Of a stretch of DNA of 64,000 nt, positions 1 through 8,964 are shown one piece after another; within the stretch, counting starts at the first letter, position 1, and the number at the start of each line of letters is the position of its first letter. A model generated the notes under the pieces. The model was not told where the DNA came from, made no database searches, and saw only the letters and a list, made by a program, of their open reading frames with translations. This stretch comes from Fervidibacter sinensis (GTDB lineage: Bacteria; Armatimonadota; Fervidibacteria; Fervidibacterales; Fervidibacteraceae). The stretch lies in assembly GCA_032161045.1 (NCBI GenBank), contig JAVHTH010000012.1. One strand, 5' to 3'. Position numbers and translations under genes: made by a program.

Positions 1-359
1 CTGCCTTGCGACAAATTCAACCACTCGCTCCCCAAAATGGCTTCAACATACTCCCGCAAATTTTGAGCCAGCGATTGAGCGGAAATTCTGTCTGACAGCA
101 AGAAAGTCATTCGGTAGATGTCTTCCAAAACATCCGCTTCCCGCTTGACACCATTTTGCACGCTGTTGAACTGGCTCCAAACGACATAAAGGGTGAAGGC
201 AAAGGTGATGCCGTAAAGCGTGCCGTAAATCTCAAGGAAAGTGGCAACAGGAGCAGTGTTAAACCGAAAGTTAAGCCAACCGGACAAAATTCCTTGTAGC
301 ACCCAAAAAGCGATAACGCCTCCAACAGCGATACCTATCGCTTGCCACCAAATCCTCAT
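1..359 (-). CDS. DUF4239-like membrane protein, N-terminal part (runs off the window)
   Basis: Reading the minus strand from an ATG at 359 gives an open frame of 119 codons that continues past base 1. The visible protein starts with a hydrophobic segment (about residues 4-25), has a second one (about 43-62, TLYGITFAFTLYVVW), then a soluble helical part beginning SQFNSVQNGVKREADVLEDI. This two-helix start with a GxxxGxxFAF-like second helix and a following QxxVxxEA stretch is the look of DUF4239 (bestrophin-like) membrane proteins, whose function is unknown. The remaining C-terminal half lies outside the window. It is followed by the unrelated DUF5703 gene on the same strand (upstream of it in transcription). 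The family call is from memory of the pattern and is moderate. Confidence 0.6.
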   Translation of the reverse strand, partial: MRIWWQAIGIAVGGVIAFWVLQGILSGWLNFRFNTAPVATFLEIYGTLYGITFAFTLYVVWSQFNSVQNGVKREADVLEDIYRMTFLLSDRISAQSLAQNLREYVEAILGSEWLNLSQG

Positions 360-437
360 GGTTATGGTTCACCTCCACCACTGCTGCGCACGGATACACT
401 TGCTCTTTCGTCACCGCTAAGAGCGTAGTTCAAAAGT

Positions 438-3218
438 TCATTGTGGTTCAAGGACAATGAGATCCTTCATCCTTTCCTTTGGCGTCACTTTCAACTCCAC
501 AAGTTTCCCGTTCACTAACTTCCCTTCAACGATTGTGCGGTAAGGTGCGTGCAATTTGAAGTGAACATCCCATTCCTTCACCCACGCGGGGAAGAGGAAA
601 ATCTTTTTGCCCTCCGTTTGCATGAGCATTGCTTGCAACGCTTTCATCAAAACCCCTCCGTGATCTTGGTCTGGCGTCCAATCGTAGTTGTGACCCCAGA
701 AAGCGGGGAACCTGCAAAGAGGATTTTTAGCCCTTGCTCGTCCAACGATATACTCCTTCGCCTCGCGAGCCAAACCGAGGTAAGCCATGAAAATCTCATC
801 TTGCCGCCAACCGAAATTACCTTTGTCAAGTCGGTGTCTTAAGGCGTTTATGCCGAGTTCGGCGTTCGGCTTCTCAAAAGAAACAAGCCTGAAAGGAAAG
901 ACAGCGTAAAGTTCTGGGTTCTCAACATTCATCTTTGTGGCAAAACGCTCAGCAGGTGCGAGCATTTTCACTCCATTCACTTCACGAACTGGCAAGGGTG
1001 GAATCTTTTCGCTAAACCTTTCAACGAACGATCTCACTTCCAAAGGCAATTTATCCGACAAAGCGATGAGGCGAGAAGTCACAGCGTGCAAGCCCGCTAT
1101 CTCTGGCATTGGGTTGCGGCAGTCCCACCATGTTTCCAATGCCTGTGCAGGTTCCATGATTAACTTCCCGTCTGGACCAGTTGCGTAAAAGTTGTCAAAG
1201 AATTTCAAGACCTCGTATGCGACGGGTATAACCTTTTCCCTCAAGAATCGTTCGTCCAAAGTGTGCTCGTAATAGTCAAGCATCATGTGGACGAGTTCCA
1301 AGCCGCCAACCCACTCGTATTTGTGCCAACGCGAACTCTGTAGTTTGTCTTCCCTTTCCACTGCGGGCTTTTCCCAGCCGTAAGTGTCCATAAAGACCGC
1401 TCCCCAAGGGTAGACGCATTCGGGGAAGTATGCACCTTCAAACCCAAAATAACGCCTTGTCCGGTATTTGCAAACTTCAAAAACCTCGCCTGCATACATC
1501 TTGAAGAGCGATTGAATGATGTCAAAGTCACCACTCGTGCAAGCGCTTAAGTAAGGTAACCTTGTGTTTTGCCACCAATATCCCGGACCCCATCGCCGGT
1601 AATCCGCATCGTTCGGGCAACCTGGCCAAGGCATGACAAAAAGCGAGCCATTGAATTTAATCGGATAAGCACCTCTGCCAGCGCATGCAGTTATGAACCG
1701 TTGAAGGATGTAGCCCAAGCAGACATCATAGCCCGGCGAGTTTTTATCTCCAACGAGGAATTCGCCGTCAAGGTAAATTTGCAACTTTTGGGGCGCAATC
1801 ACAGCGACGATGTGGTGCCAAACTTCGGGCTTCAGCACACCCTCAGCCAGCAGTGTCCTACTGCCTACAATTAAGCGAACGCTCCTCCCAGGAAAAGTGT
1901 CAAGGAGAAAACCATCCGACCCTCCTGGCGTGATTTTGTCAAATATCCTCCCGCCCTTGTCATCTTCCGAGATTTTCACCCATGCCTCACAAGTCAAAGT
2001 GTCAAATTCTTCGGGTTTGACTTCCAATGTCACCCCGATGGCGGGGTTAAGGAGACTAACGAGGACATTTCTTGACTTCAAAGTTTGTCGTCGGTCGCTT
2101 TGGCTTAGTTTGTGAATTTCCCGAGCGGACAAAGCCCCTTTCAGAACGGAAACACGAGCGATTTCCCCAGAGAACCGGCTCCCACCTGATTGGTCTATCC
2201 CAACCTTAAGCGGATGCAAGTTGGCGGGAATTGGCTTTTCCCCATGAGCGCTCTCTCTGTCCCGAATGAAAATCCAACTCCTGTTCCAAAACTTCTCCCA
2301 CCAAGCAATGTGTTCCTTCCTCCGCCTCTCAAAGTCAATTGCCTCAATCCTTTTGATCAACTCACGCATGCGCGAAAGCCAACGCTCTGGTGTAGACGGC
2401 TGTTCGGTTAAGACATAGATGCTGAAGCGGTGATGGGTCTTATTGGGACTTCTCAAATGTCGGTCATCCAATTTTTCAAATTTCCCGTCAACTCGGATGA
2501 AAGCACCGAAGATGCGGTGAATAAGGGGGTCATGCCAAGGGGCATCTAACAAGTCTTGAAAGCGCATTGTCAATTCGGGCCCTTCGGATTTATTGTTGAA
2601 GTGAAACCAACCTATGCCATCAGGTTGCCCCTGAATTATCGTGTCGGGTTCAATAACCACAGGCGGTGGATTGGGGCAAGCATTGTAAATGTCACTCACT
2701 TCAAAAGAAGTCAACAGCGTGGACTCGGTTCTCCAAAGTTCAAAGGATGCTGTTGCTGTCAAAGGTCGCTCGCTTTCAACGGTCACATGGATCACGGGAT
2801 AGTTCGCGTCAACCCAAACCCGAACTTCAACGGGCTTTGAGGATTTAGATGGGCTTGCTTGAATGACTACCTCACCTCTGCGTAAAACCAATTCCTGCCG
2901 AAACTTTCCGCCCTTGACAAAAGGGTTTGGAGAGAGCGAAATGCGAACTTTGCCCAATTTGAGGAGTCGGTTGTATTCGTCCCAAGCATCCGATTTGCCA
3001 ATGTAGAAGAGAAGGTCACCCCCTTCCTCAACCCAAAGGTTAAGGGTTATATCGCCGTTGCCAAGGGGCATAGAACCGAGCGCGTCTTTGGAGGGAGTGT
3101 CCCAAACGACATTGAAATCGTCAAGGTTCGGAAAGCGGACCTCAGCAACTAATTCGTGTGCAAAGACTATGAACAGGAGAGAAACTGAAAAGGCTGTCAA
3201 GGCAACGCTACCACACAT
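438..3218 (-). CDS. Secreted DUF5703 glycosidase-like protein with inserted LamG domain
   Basis: 926 residues. The frame is open 45 codons further upstream, but I start at the ATG at 3218 because GGGAG and GGTGGG precede it and a signal peptide follows immediately (MCGSVALTAFSVSLLFIVFA). Residues about 30-310 match the DUF5703 N-terminal beta-sandwich (SMPLGNGDITLNLWVEEGG). Residues about 505-926 look like an alpha/alpha toroid catalytic region (YILQRFITACAGRGAYPIKF, a pattern shared with GH95-like enzymes). Between them, about 330-495, sits a LamG/concanavalin-like domain (CEAWVKI, WHHIVAVI, LQIYLDGE). It splits WWEKFWNRSWIFI from YILQRF, which normally lie close together. Likely an exported enzyme acting on fucose- or galactose-type glycans; the exact substrate is not readable. 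The LamG insertion is the odd feature. Confidence 0.75.
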   Translation of the reverse strand: MCGSVALTAFSVSLLFIVFAHELVAEVRFPNLDDFNVVWDTPSKDALGSMPLGNGDITLNLWVEEGGDLLFYIGKSDAWDEYNRLLKLGKVRISLSPNPFVKGGKFRQELVLRRGEVVIQASPSKSSKPVEVRVWVDANYPVIHVTVESERPLTATASFELWRTESTLLTSFEVSDIYNACPNPPPVVIEPDTIIQGQPDGIGWFHFNNKSEGPELTMRFQDLLDAPWHDPLIHRIFGAFIRVDGKFEKLDDRHLRSPNKTHHRFSIYVLTEQPSTPERWLSRMRELIKRIEAIDFERRRKEHIAWWEKFWNRSWIFIRDRESAHGEKPIPANLHPLKVGIDQSGGSRFSGEIARVSVLKGALSAREIHKLSQSDRRQTLKSRNVLVSLLNPAIGVTLEVKPEEFDTLTCEAWVKISEDDKGGRIFDKITPGGSDGFLLDTFPGRSVRLIVGSRTLLAEGVLKPEVWHHIVAVIAPQKLQIYLDGEFLVGDKNSPGYDVCLGYILQRFITACAGRGAYPIKFNGSLFVMPWPGCPNDADYRRWGPGYWWQNTRLPYLSACTSGDFDIIQSLFKMYAGEVFEVCKYRTRRYFGFEGAYFPECVYPWGAVFMDTYGWEKPAVEREDKLQSSRWHKYEWVGGLELVHMMLDYYEHTLDERFLREKVIPVAYEVLKFFDNFYATGPDGKLIMEPAQALETWWDCRNPMPEIAGLHAVTSRLIALSDKLPLEVRSFVERFSEKIPPLPVREVNGVKMLAPAERFATKMNVENPELYAVFPFRLVSFEKPNAELGINALRHRLDKGNFGWRQDEIFMAYLGLAREAKEYIVGRARAKNPLCRFPAFWGHNYDWTPDQDHGGVLMKALQAMLMQTEGKKIFLFPAWVKEWDVHFKLHAPYRTIVEGKLVNGKLVELKVTPKERMKDLIVLEPQ

Positions 3219-3457
3219 GTCCCACCATCTCCCATTTTGAGTCTCAGCCCAAATCTGCACCGCAGTCAAGTATAACAGTCGGTAAGCGCACAAGTTTCGT
3301 GGAAAAGCATTGTTTCTGGCGAACATCAAGATTTGGCTTATCCGAAGGCTCACTTTCCCACCGTTATCGTTTCGCGTTGGTTACGAACACGCCTTAGCGG
3401 GGAGTTGACAGAAGTCTAATGGGGGGCAACAAGCCCACCTTGCGAGTTCCCAAAAGA

Positions 3458-3532
3458 TGGAGCCGGCGCGGGGATTTGAACCCCGGACCTGAGCATTACG
3501 AATGCCCCGCTCTGCCGCTGAGCTACGCCGGC
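3458..3532 (-). tRNA. tRNA-Thr (anticodon CGT)
   Basis: On the minus strand the acceptor arms GCCGGCG (3532-3526) and CGCCGGC (3468-3462) pair fully. The D arm GCTCAGCGGCAGAGC, a five-pair anticodon stem with loop TTCGTAA (anticodon CGT, reading ACG) and the T arm GGGGTTCAAATCCCC are all present. CCA is encoded (3460-3458). The length is 75 bases. It stands alone between the DUF5703 gene and a repeat block. Confidence 0.95.
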
Positions 3533-3668
3533 ACCAAGTGGCGCTTAAAAGTTTAGCACACACAGCAAACAATGAATGGCAAGACTCCTGCCGAGCCGAA
3601 AGGGTTTGGCTCTGTAGAAATCCTCCATGGTAGCATCGTCCATTGCGGGCTATAGTCACTAAATTCTC

Positions 3669-3825
3669 GTCGGGGTCAAGCCCCGACGCTACTGAGTTGT
3701 TTGTAGCGTCGCCCCTTGCGGGCGACGGTCGTTAAACTATCGTTGGAGATGAGCCCCGACACTACTAAGTTTGTTTGCGGTGCTACCCTTCGCGGGCGAC
3801 AGTTGTAAAGGCTATGGTTGATGGC
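3669..3825. repeat. Imperfect 73-bp tandem repeat with GC hairpins
   Basis: Two degenerate copies start at 3680 (GCCCCGACGCTACT) and 3753 (GCCCCGACACTACT), a 73-base period. Each contains a GTAGC-type word, a GGGCGACGG or GGGCGACAG word and an AT-rich end. A perfect hairpin CGTCGGGG-tcaa-(g)CCCCGACG precedes the first. A related single copy lies at 57779-57837. The rest of the 370-base gap between tRNA-Thr and ogt shows no convincing gene; 3611-3623 carries the word TCTGTAGAAATCC that recurs at 16706 and 38011. Confidence 0.75.
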
Positions 3826-3904
3826 AAGTAAAGGATTTCTGCAAAGCCCCAAAATTGACTCGCCGAAGGTTTACCCCGTAGGTGGAAGGGAAGTTTTAGC
3901 CGCA

Positions 3905-4447
3905 CTAAAAGGCACGCGATTTGCGGCTTCTGTGCGACGGGTGAATTCGCATTGCAATGTAAATTTCAAGTTCCAGCAGTTTTCCCTTCATGTTGACCCC
4001 GCCAGCGAAACCGCCTAAGGAACCATCAGAACGAATGACCCGATGACAAGGCACAAGCAAAGGCACAGGGTTTTTCGCCATCGCTTGGCCTACCAATCGC
4101 GCCGCCTTGGGAATACCACAAACTCTTGCGAGTTCACCGTAAGTAATCGTTTGTCCAACTTGCGAAATCTGTTTGAGCGTCTGGAGAATGCGACGATAAG
4201 TTAGCAGAATGGTTCTCCAGTCAATTGGGATTTGCTCCAACGCAACAGGTTCACCGTTTAGGTAATGAGCGAGCAAGTCTGCACATTGGTTTGCAAGCGC
4301 CTGATTGGCTCCGTCGTCAAACATGCTCAATTCTTTTTCCACTTCTCCCTTCTTTGCTTTCGGCAACACAACTTTGGCGACACCGTTTTCCGTCGTGCCA
4401 ACCCCGAGCCATCCCCAACCTTTAACCTTTTTCACTGCAATGCCCAT
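3905..4447 (-). CDS. ogt: Methylated-DNA--protein-cysteine methyltransferase
   Basis: 180 residues. This suicide enzyme moves the alkyl group from O6-alkylguanine in DNA to its own cysteine. The active-site motif PCHRV is present with Cys at about residue 134, preceded by the DNA-binding helix region (TYGELARVCGIPKAARLVGQ) and followed by the SDGSLGGFAGG turn typical of Ogt/MGMT. The length agrees with bacterial Ogt. The ATG at 4447 is preferred over the GTG three codons earlier, because AAGGTGAG then sits at normal distance. The stop of the upstream hydrolase gene (TGA 4455-4453) lies inside this ribosome binding site, so the two are probably translationally coupled. The C-terminal tail (HPSHRSRKSRAF) is basic and unconserved. 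Confidence 0.93.
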   Translation of the reverse strand: MGIAVKKVKGWGWLGVGTTENGVAKVVLPKAKKGEVEKELSMFDDGANQALANQCADLLAHYLNGEPVALEQIPIDWRTILLTYRRILQTLKQISQVGQTITYGELARVCGIPKAARLVGQAMAKNPVPLLVPCHRVIRSDGSLGGFAGGVNMKGKLLELEIYIAMRIHPSHRSRKSRAF

Positions 4448-4452
4448 TCTCC

Positions 4453-5445
4453 TCACCTTTTGCGGACTCTTATCGTGAAGGCTTCACGAGGGTTATCAAC
4501 GAGCAATTTTCTCAAAACCGCTTCACTTACCCCAATGCTTTTCAAAGCCGGAAGCAACTCATCCATCAAAGTCGTGTAAGGTCGGATTTTGCCTTTTCCG
4601 CCATCGGGTTCGCCTACCCAATACCAACCGGCGTCGTGTGAGAGTAGTAGCCTATCGGCGAAACCTTTCCTCACCATTGTGTCAATGAGGCGAACATGCT
4701 CGCCGATAGGTTTCGCGCCAATTGCATCGTATTCCAACCAAGCACCTTCCTTTGCCAACCTCTCATGGACCTGTTCATCCGGAATGGAATCGGCGTGAAC
4801 GATGATGAGGGCGGAAGGGTCAACACCTTCGCTTTTGATAGTCTCCAAGACCTCAGTTGCAGCCTGTGCTTCGCCCGTGTGGCAAGCAATTGTCAATCCG
4901 GTTTGTAGGTGAGTCCTTGCGGCGGCTTGAACTAACTTGCGGTCAACATCGCTGAGCGGTCCGGGGTCAACGCCGATTTTGATGAAGCCCGGTTTAATCC
5001 CTGTGCCGTCAATGCCCTCACGCCACTCAGAAATCCATCGGGTTGCAAGTTGGTCAGGGGTTTCGCTGAAAGCGTGAGACGGAAGAAACTTATCGTTGGC
5101 AGCGCCGTAGTAGCCGGTATTGGTTAGGATGTGCAAACCCGTCAATTCTGACAAGCGCTTTAAAACCTGTGGGTCGCGACCGATGTATGCAGGGGTAGCG
5201 TCAACGAAACCGGAAAACCCTTTTTCTTTCACTGCCCTCAAAAGTGGAAGCATCACCTTGACAATTTCTTCTGGGTTGTATCGGTGGCGACCCGTCTCAC
5301 TCGCGCCAATGAAATCACACATCACATGCTCGTGCACCAACGCTTTGCCGAAATCCGTTGCAGCAATTGGACCCCTCACTGTCATTATGACCTCTTGCTG
5401 CGGAGGGACAGTAAACGACGCGAAAAGCCAGCCTAACCAAAGCAT
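4453..5445 (-). CDS. Phosphotriesterase-family metal-dependent hydrolase
   Basis: 330 residues. Amidohydrolase-fold protein of the phosphotriesterase-related (Php/PTE-like lactonase) family. The first metal-binding motif VHEHV supplies His38 and His40. Later conserved pieces are CHTGEA, a VHADSIPDE stretch and LLSHDAGW, which carries the final metal-ligand Asp. A short hydrophobic start (MLWLGWLFASFTVPPQ) may be a signal peptide, or the true start may be the internal Met at residue 21. Members of this family include lactonases and uncharacterised esterases, and the natural substrate cannot be told here. The gene overlaps the ribosome binding site of ogt downstream and is divergent from the MFS transporter gene, sharing the spacer that contains that gene's promoter. 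Confidence 0.88.
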   Translation of the reverse strand: MLWLGWLFASFTVPPQQEVIMTVRGPIAATDFGKALVHEHVMCDFIGASETGRHRYNPEEIVKVMLPLLRAVKEKGFSGFVDATPAYIGRDPQVLKRLSELTGLHILTNTGYYGAANDKFLPSHAFSETPDQLATRWISEWREGIDGTGIKPGFIKIGVDPGPLSDVDRKLVQAAARTHLQTGLTIACHTGEAQAATEVLETIKSEGVDPSALIIVHADSIPDEQVHERLAKEGAWLEYDAIGAKPIGEHVRLIDTMVRKGFADRLLLSHDAGWYWVGEPDGGKGKIRPYTTLMDELLPALKSIGVSEAVLRKLLVDNPREAFTIRVRKR

Positions 5446-5496
5446 TCCTCATCACCAGCCAAAGTTTGGCACTGGAAACGGACACTGGATTGTTTG

Positions 5497-5525
5497 TTGA
5501 CTGACAAGCAAAAGGCTGTTACAAT
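5497..5525 (+). promoter_or_regulatory. Sigma-70-type promoter for the MFS transporter gene
   Basis: TTGACT (5497-5502), a 17-base spacer and TACAAT (5520-5525) match the vegetative sigma consensus closely. They lie about 40 bases upstream of the transporter start, in the divergent spacer after the hydrolase gene on the other strand. No operator-like symmetry was noticed. Confidence 0.6.
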
Positions 5526-5565
5526 TGGTGCGGTTTTGCAGCGATGAGGAAAAGGAGGGATGAGG

Positions 5566-6924
5566 ATGGCTGCGCATGAGGGTTACAATCGGCAGAGGTT
5601 GTTTGTGGCGAGTTGCATCGCGTTGGTAACGACTGCGATGGCGTTCTCAATTCGTGCCGACATCCTCAAAGAACTTGGAGTGCAATTCAACATCAGCCAC
5701 GAACAACAAGGGTTTGTCAACCTCATGGGCATTTGGGGTTTCCCGATCGCGATCCTTATCATGGGACCTTTGTGCAACATTGTCGGGATGGGAAGGCTTT
5801 TGACACTTGCCAGCATCGGGCACATTACAGGCACTATCTTGACAATTCTTTCTCCACAACTTGGCGGCTACCCCATGCTGCTTTTGTCAACCCTCATCAT
5901 TGGTCTGTCAAACGGAACAGTTGAGGCAGTGATTAACCCACTCGTGGCGACGATGTATCCCGACGAGAAAACCCACAAACTCAATGTCCTTCACGCATGG
6001 TGGCCGGGTGGTTTGGTCATTGGCGGGTTGCTGACAGCGGGGTTGGCTGCACTTGGTTTCGGGTGGCAGGCACGGATGGCAACTATCCTTGTCGCAGCAA
6101 TCATTTACCTTTCACTGATCTTGGGACAAAAGTTCCCACCGACCGAACGGGCAGAAGCGGGCGTGCCTTTCAGCGAAATGTTCAAAGAGATTTTGCGACC
6201 CGGATACTTGATGCTCATGCTCATCATGTGTATGACCGCCATTACTGAACTTGGCCCAGACCAATGGGTTGGTTCGGTCTTGACAGATATCGTTGGCATT
6301 CGCGGCATCTTGTTCCTCGTTTACACTGCAGGTTTGATGTTCGTATTGCGTCAATTCTTCGCAGGTGTGGCGGTGAAAACCTTCACACCGCCGGGACTTA
6401 TGGGAATTTGTTCGGTTTTCGCTGCAATTGGGTTGTTCTGGCTTAGTGTGTCTTTCGGTTCGCCGGCAATGGCTTTCGTTGCTGCCACTTTGTTCGGCAT
6501 CGGCAAAACCTATTACTGGCCGACCATGCTCGGTATAACTTCCGAACGCTTCCCCAAAGGTGGCGAGTTCTTGCTTGCTGTCACTGGTGCGACAGGAATG
6601 ATTGCAGCGGGAATTGCCGGTCCAGTCATGGGAGCAATCTATGACCACTACACGATTGCCAACTTGCCCGCAGATGTTGCCGCGAAAGTCGTCATTAACG
6701 GTCGTTACAGCCCCGAAGCGGCTCAACAGTTGATGAACCAAAGCCCCGAACTCAAGGCTGTAATTGAAGAGGCGCTGAGGCACGGTGCTTCCATGACCTT
6801 CCGATATGTCGCTATCCTGCCTGTCATTCTCATTTTCGTATTCACGGCGATGTATCTCTACTTCAAAGCCAGAGGTGGTTACCGACCTGTCAGGCTTGAT
6901 GAGGAAAAAGGTGGAGGCTTGTGA
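5566..6924 (+). CDS. Major facilitator superfamily transporter (sugar-porter-like)
   Basis: 452 residues with about 12 hydrophobic segments. An inner-membrane secondary carrier that resembles the FucP/nucleoside-proton-symporter branch of MFS (ADILKELG at the first loop, HAWWPGGLVIGGLL around helix 5). A long polar insert near residues 365-405 precedes the last helices. The second ATG (5566) is chosen because AGGAGGG is too close to the first (5560). A good promoter lies just upstream. It precedes a secreted repeat protein, GH9 and GH1 genes, so uptake of an oligosaccharide or monosaccharide from polymer breakdown is a fair inference, but no substrate-specific residues can be named. Confidence 0.82.
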   Translation: MAAHEGYNRQRLFVASCIALVTTAMAFSIRADILKELGVQFNISHEQQGFVNLMGIWGFPIAILIMGPLCNIVGMGRLLTLASIGHITGTILTILSPQLGGYPMLLLSTLIIGLSNGTVEAVINPLVATMYPDEKTHKLNVLHAWWPGGLVIGGLLTAGLAALGFGWQARMATILVAAIIYLSLILGQKFPPTERAEAGVPFSEMFKEILRPGYLMLMLIMCMTAITELGPDQWVGSVLTDIVGIRGILFLVYTAGLMFVLRQFFAGVAVKTFTPPGLMGICSVFAAIGLFWLSVSFGSPAMAFVAATLFGIGKTYYWPTMLGITSERFPKGGEFLLAVTGATGMIAAGIAGPVMGAIYDHYTIANLPADVAAKVVINGRYSPEAAQQLMNQSPELKAVIEEALRHGASMTFRYVAILPVILIFVFTAMYLYFKARGGYRPVRLDEEKGGGL

Positions 6925-7010
6925 AAATTTGCTGAGCCCTGTCGGCTACATGCCTCATTTGCATGGTTGTTCGCTGTGCATGCTATGATTTTGTTTCGGT
7001 GACCGAACCG

Positions 7011-8906
7011 ATGAGGATTGTCTTGGCGCTTGCCGTGACAGTGGTTCTCTCATGGCATTTATGCTGTCAATCGCCTTCGCCCATTCCATTGCGTTGCGTT
7101 TTCCTGTCAGAAGATGGCAATCCGTTAGGGAACACTCAAGCCCAAGCCGATTTCATTCCTGCCCCACCTTCGCAAGGCTACCACTCGGCAACCAAGGGAT
7201 TGACAGATAGTCAGGGGCAGTTTTTGGTAATTCTGCCCGATAGGCGCCCTTGGTGGGTAGTGACCGGGATTAAAGGGGCAGCCTTTTTCGTTGATGCGAG
7301 CAAACCTGAAAAGTTGCCGGAGATTATCAAATGCTGGCTCGGCGCCAAACCTTCTTTAGTCTGTTCCCTTGAAGGCGATGCATCAAAGGCTGCCCTGTTT
7401 TTGAGGTTGGGTTCATCCAGTTTTTGGGTTCGGCTCCCGCCTTTTAAGGACAACCAAATTTTGCTCTTCAACTTGCCGAGTGGTGACCATCAACTCGTCT
7501 TAACGCCGGCTTTCATTTTGGCTTACTGGAACAATGCCCTTTCATTGCAACCTCCCGTGAGCGTGACGATACGCGAGGGTGAAACGATTTTCGTTAATTT
7601 CACTGTCCCACCTACAGGTTCAATCTCGGGTCGCATCACTTCAACTGAAAACCGACCGATCTCCAACGCCACTTTAACCCTTCTGAGAGACGATGTGGGG
7701 CAAATTACTGTCTCAACCGATGCACAGGGTCAATTCTCCATAGATGGGCTTCCAGAGGGAGAATACACCCTGCTTGTCACAGCAAGCGATTTTGAGCCTG
7801 CAGAAAGAGCCATAAGGGTCAGATCAGGGCAAAGTGTAACGGTCAACATCGTCTTGAAACCACAAGAAGTCGGTTTCGTTCGCGGGAGGGTTGTGGGAAG
7901 TGATGGGAAAATTCCAAAAGATGGGCGCGTTTGGGTTGAAAGGGTTCTCTCGCCGACGGCTCGTCAACCGGTAAGCGTAATTTTGTGGCGACCCGAAGAT
8001 GGGAAATTTGAGGGCAAATTGCAGCCCGGCAACTACTTGATAGTTGCCCAAGCCGGAAGCAGAAGGGTAAGCAAACAGGTCCGTGTGGTCGCTGGTCAAG
8101 TTACAGATGTCGGCGAACTTGTGTTTCCAGCCCCCGCAATCGTTGAGGGCTTCGTCAAGTCACCTGTCCCATTGACAAATACTCGTGTCCGTGTGGTCGT
8201 TTCAAGCGGGAGTGATGACCCATTTCAACCACAGTGGGGCAGTGTGCTGATGGAAGTTCCGGTCAACCCGGACGGCAAGTTTCAAGTTGAAGTTCCACCG
8301 GAACCAGTCGCAATCATACTGCTGCCTTTCGGGATGAACAAACCCATGCTGAGGTATGTCCATGCAAAGCCGGGGCAGAGATTGACCGTCCAATTTGAAT
8401 TGCCCGCAGCAAGTGCAATTGAAGGTCAAGTTGTCCGCGCCGACACCGGACGCCCAGTTGCCGGAGCACTTGTCTACCTAATTGACGAAACTGGGTTGAC
8501 AGTTGCTCAAGCCATGACCAATCGCTTGGGAATTTATCGCTTTGAACCGATTTTGCCCGGTCGCTACTCCCTTCGCTGTCAAGCGCAAGGGTTAGCGATG
8601 GGTTTTAAGCACAATGTCTTCGTCTCCGAAGGCACTCGCATCCCGGTTGATTTCGTTTTGTCAACTGGCGGGACAATCGTCGGTCAAGTCAAATCCAAAA
8701 CCAAACAAATTTCTCGCATGTATGTCATGCTGAACGCCGACACTAACTTTATGTCGCCAGTGGACATAAACGGTCGCTTCCGCATTGACAATATCACGCC
8801 GGGTCGGCACATCCTTATGCTCTTCCGTTTGGGAGACCAAATTGCAGCGAAGGAGGTTATCGTTAACAGCGGCGAAACCGTTGAGGTTGTGTTTGAGGTG
8901 CCATAG
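7011..8906 (+). CDS. Secreted protein with repeated carboxypeptidase-regulatory-like (CNA-B-type) domains
   Basis: 631 residues. Starts with a signal peptide (MRIVLALAVTVVLSWHLC). The body is a string of beta-sandwich modules with the recurring pattern GSISGRITS..PISNATLTLL...DAQGQFSIDGLPEGEYTL, again near GFVRGRVVGSDGK, EGQVVRADTGRPVAGALVYL and GTIVGQVKSK. Such modules (CarboxypepD_reg-like/DUF4480 type) act as stalk or binding domains on the cell surface. No catalytic domain or sorting signal is visible. A longer frame opens at 6963, but the signal peptide marks 7011 as the start; no good Shine-Dalgarno was found. The next gene (GH9) begins 58 bases later on the same strand, so the two may be co-expressed. 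Confidence 0.72.
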   Translation: MRIVLALAVTVVLSWHLCCQSPSPIPLRCVFLSEDGNPLGNTQAQADFIPAPPSQGYHSATKGLTDSQGQFLVILPDRRPWWVVTGIKGAAFFVDASKPEKLPEIIKCWLGAKPSLVCSLEGDASKAALFLRLGSSSFWVRLPPFKDNQILLFNLPSGDHQLVLTPAFILAYWNNALSLQPPVSVTIREGETIFVNFTVPPTGSISGRITSTENRPISNATLTLLRDDVGQITVSTDAQGQFSIDGLPEGEYTLLVTASDFEPAERAIRVRSGQSVTVNIVLKPQEVGFVRGRVVGSDGKIPKDGRVWVERVLSPTARQPVSVILWRPEDGKFEGKLQPGNYLIVAQAGSRRVSKQVRVVAGQVTDVGELVFPAPAIVEGFVKSPVPLTNTRVRVVVSSGSDDPFQPQWGSVLMEVPVNPDGKFQVEVPPEPVAIILLPFGMNKPMLRYVHAKPGQRLTVQFELPAASAIEGQVVRADTGRPVAGALVYLIDETGLTVAQAMTNRLGIYRFEPILPGRYSLRCQAQGLAMGFKHNVFVSEGTRIPVDFVLSTGGTIVGQVKSKTKQISRMYVMLNADTNFMSPVDINGRFRIDNITPGRHILMLFRLGDQIAAKEVIVNSGETVEVVFEVP

Positions 8907-8964
8907 TTTAAGCGGTGGATGGAAATTGTGCAAAACGCTTTTGCAAGTGAGAGGAGGAACGAAC

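Noticed and set aside
6112..6783. 223-codon open frame on the minus strand inside the MFS gene
   Set aside because: Rich in His/Cys/Asn/Arg with no domain pattern or ribosome binding site; a mirror of the well-supported transporter frame.
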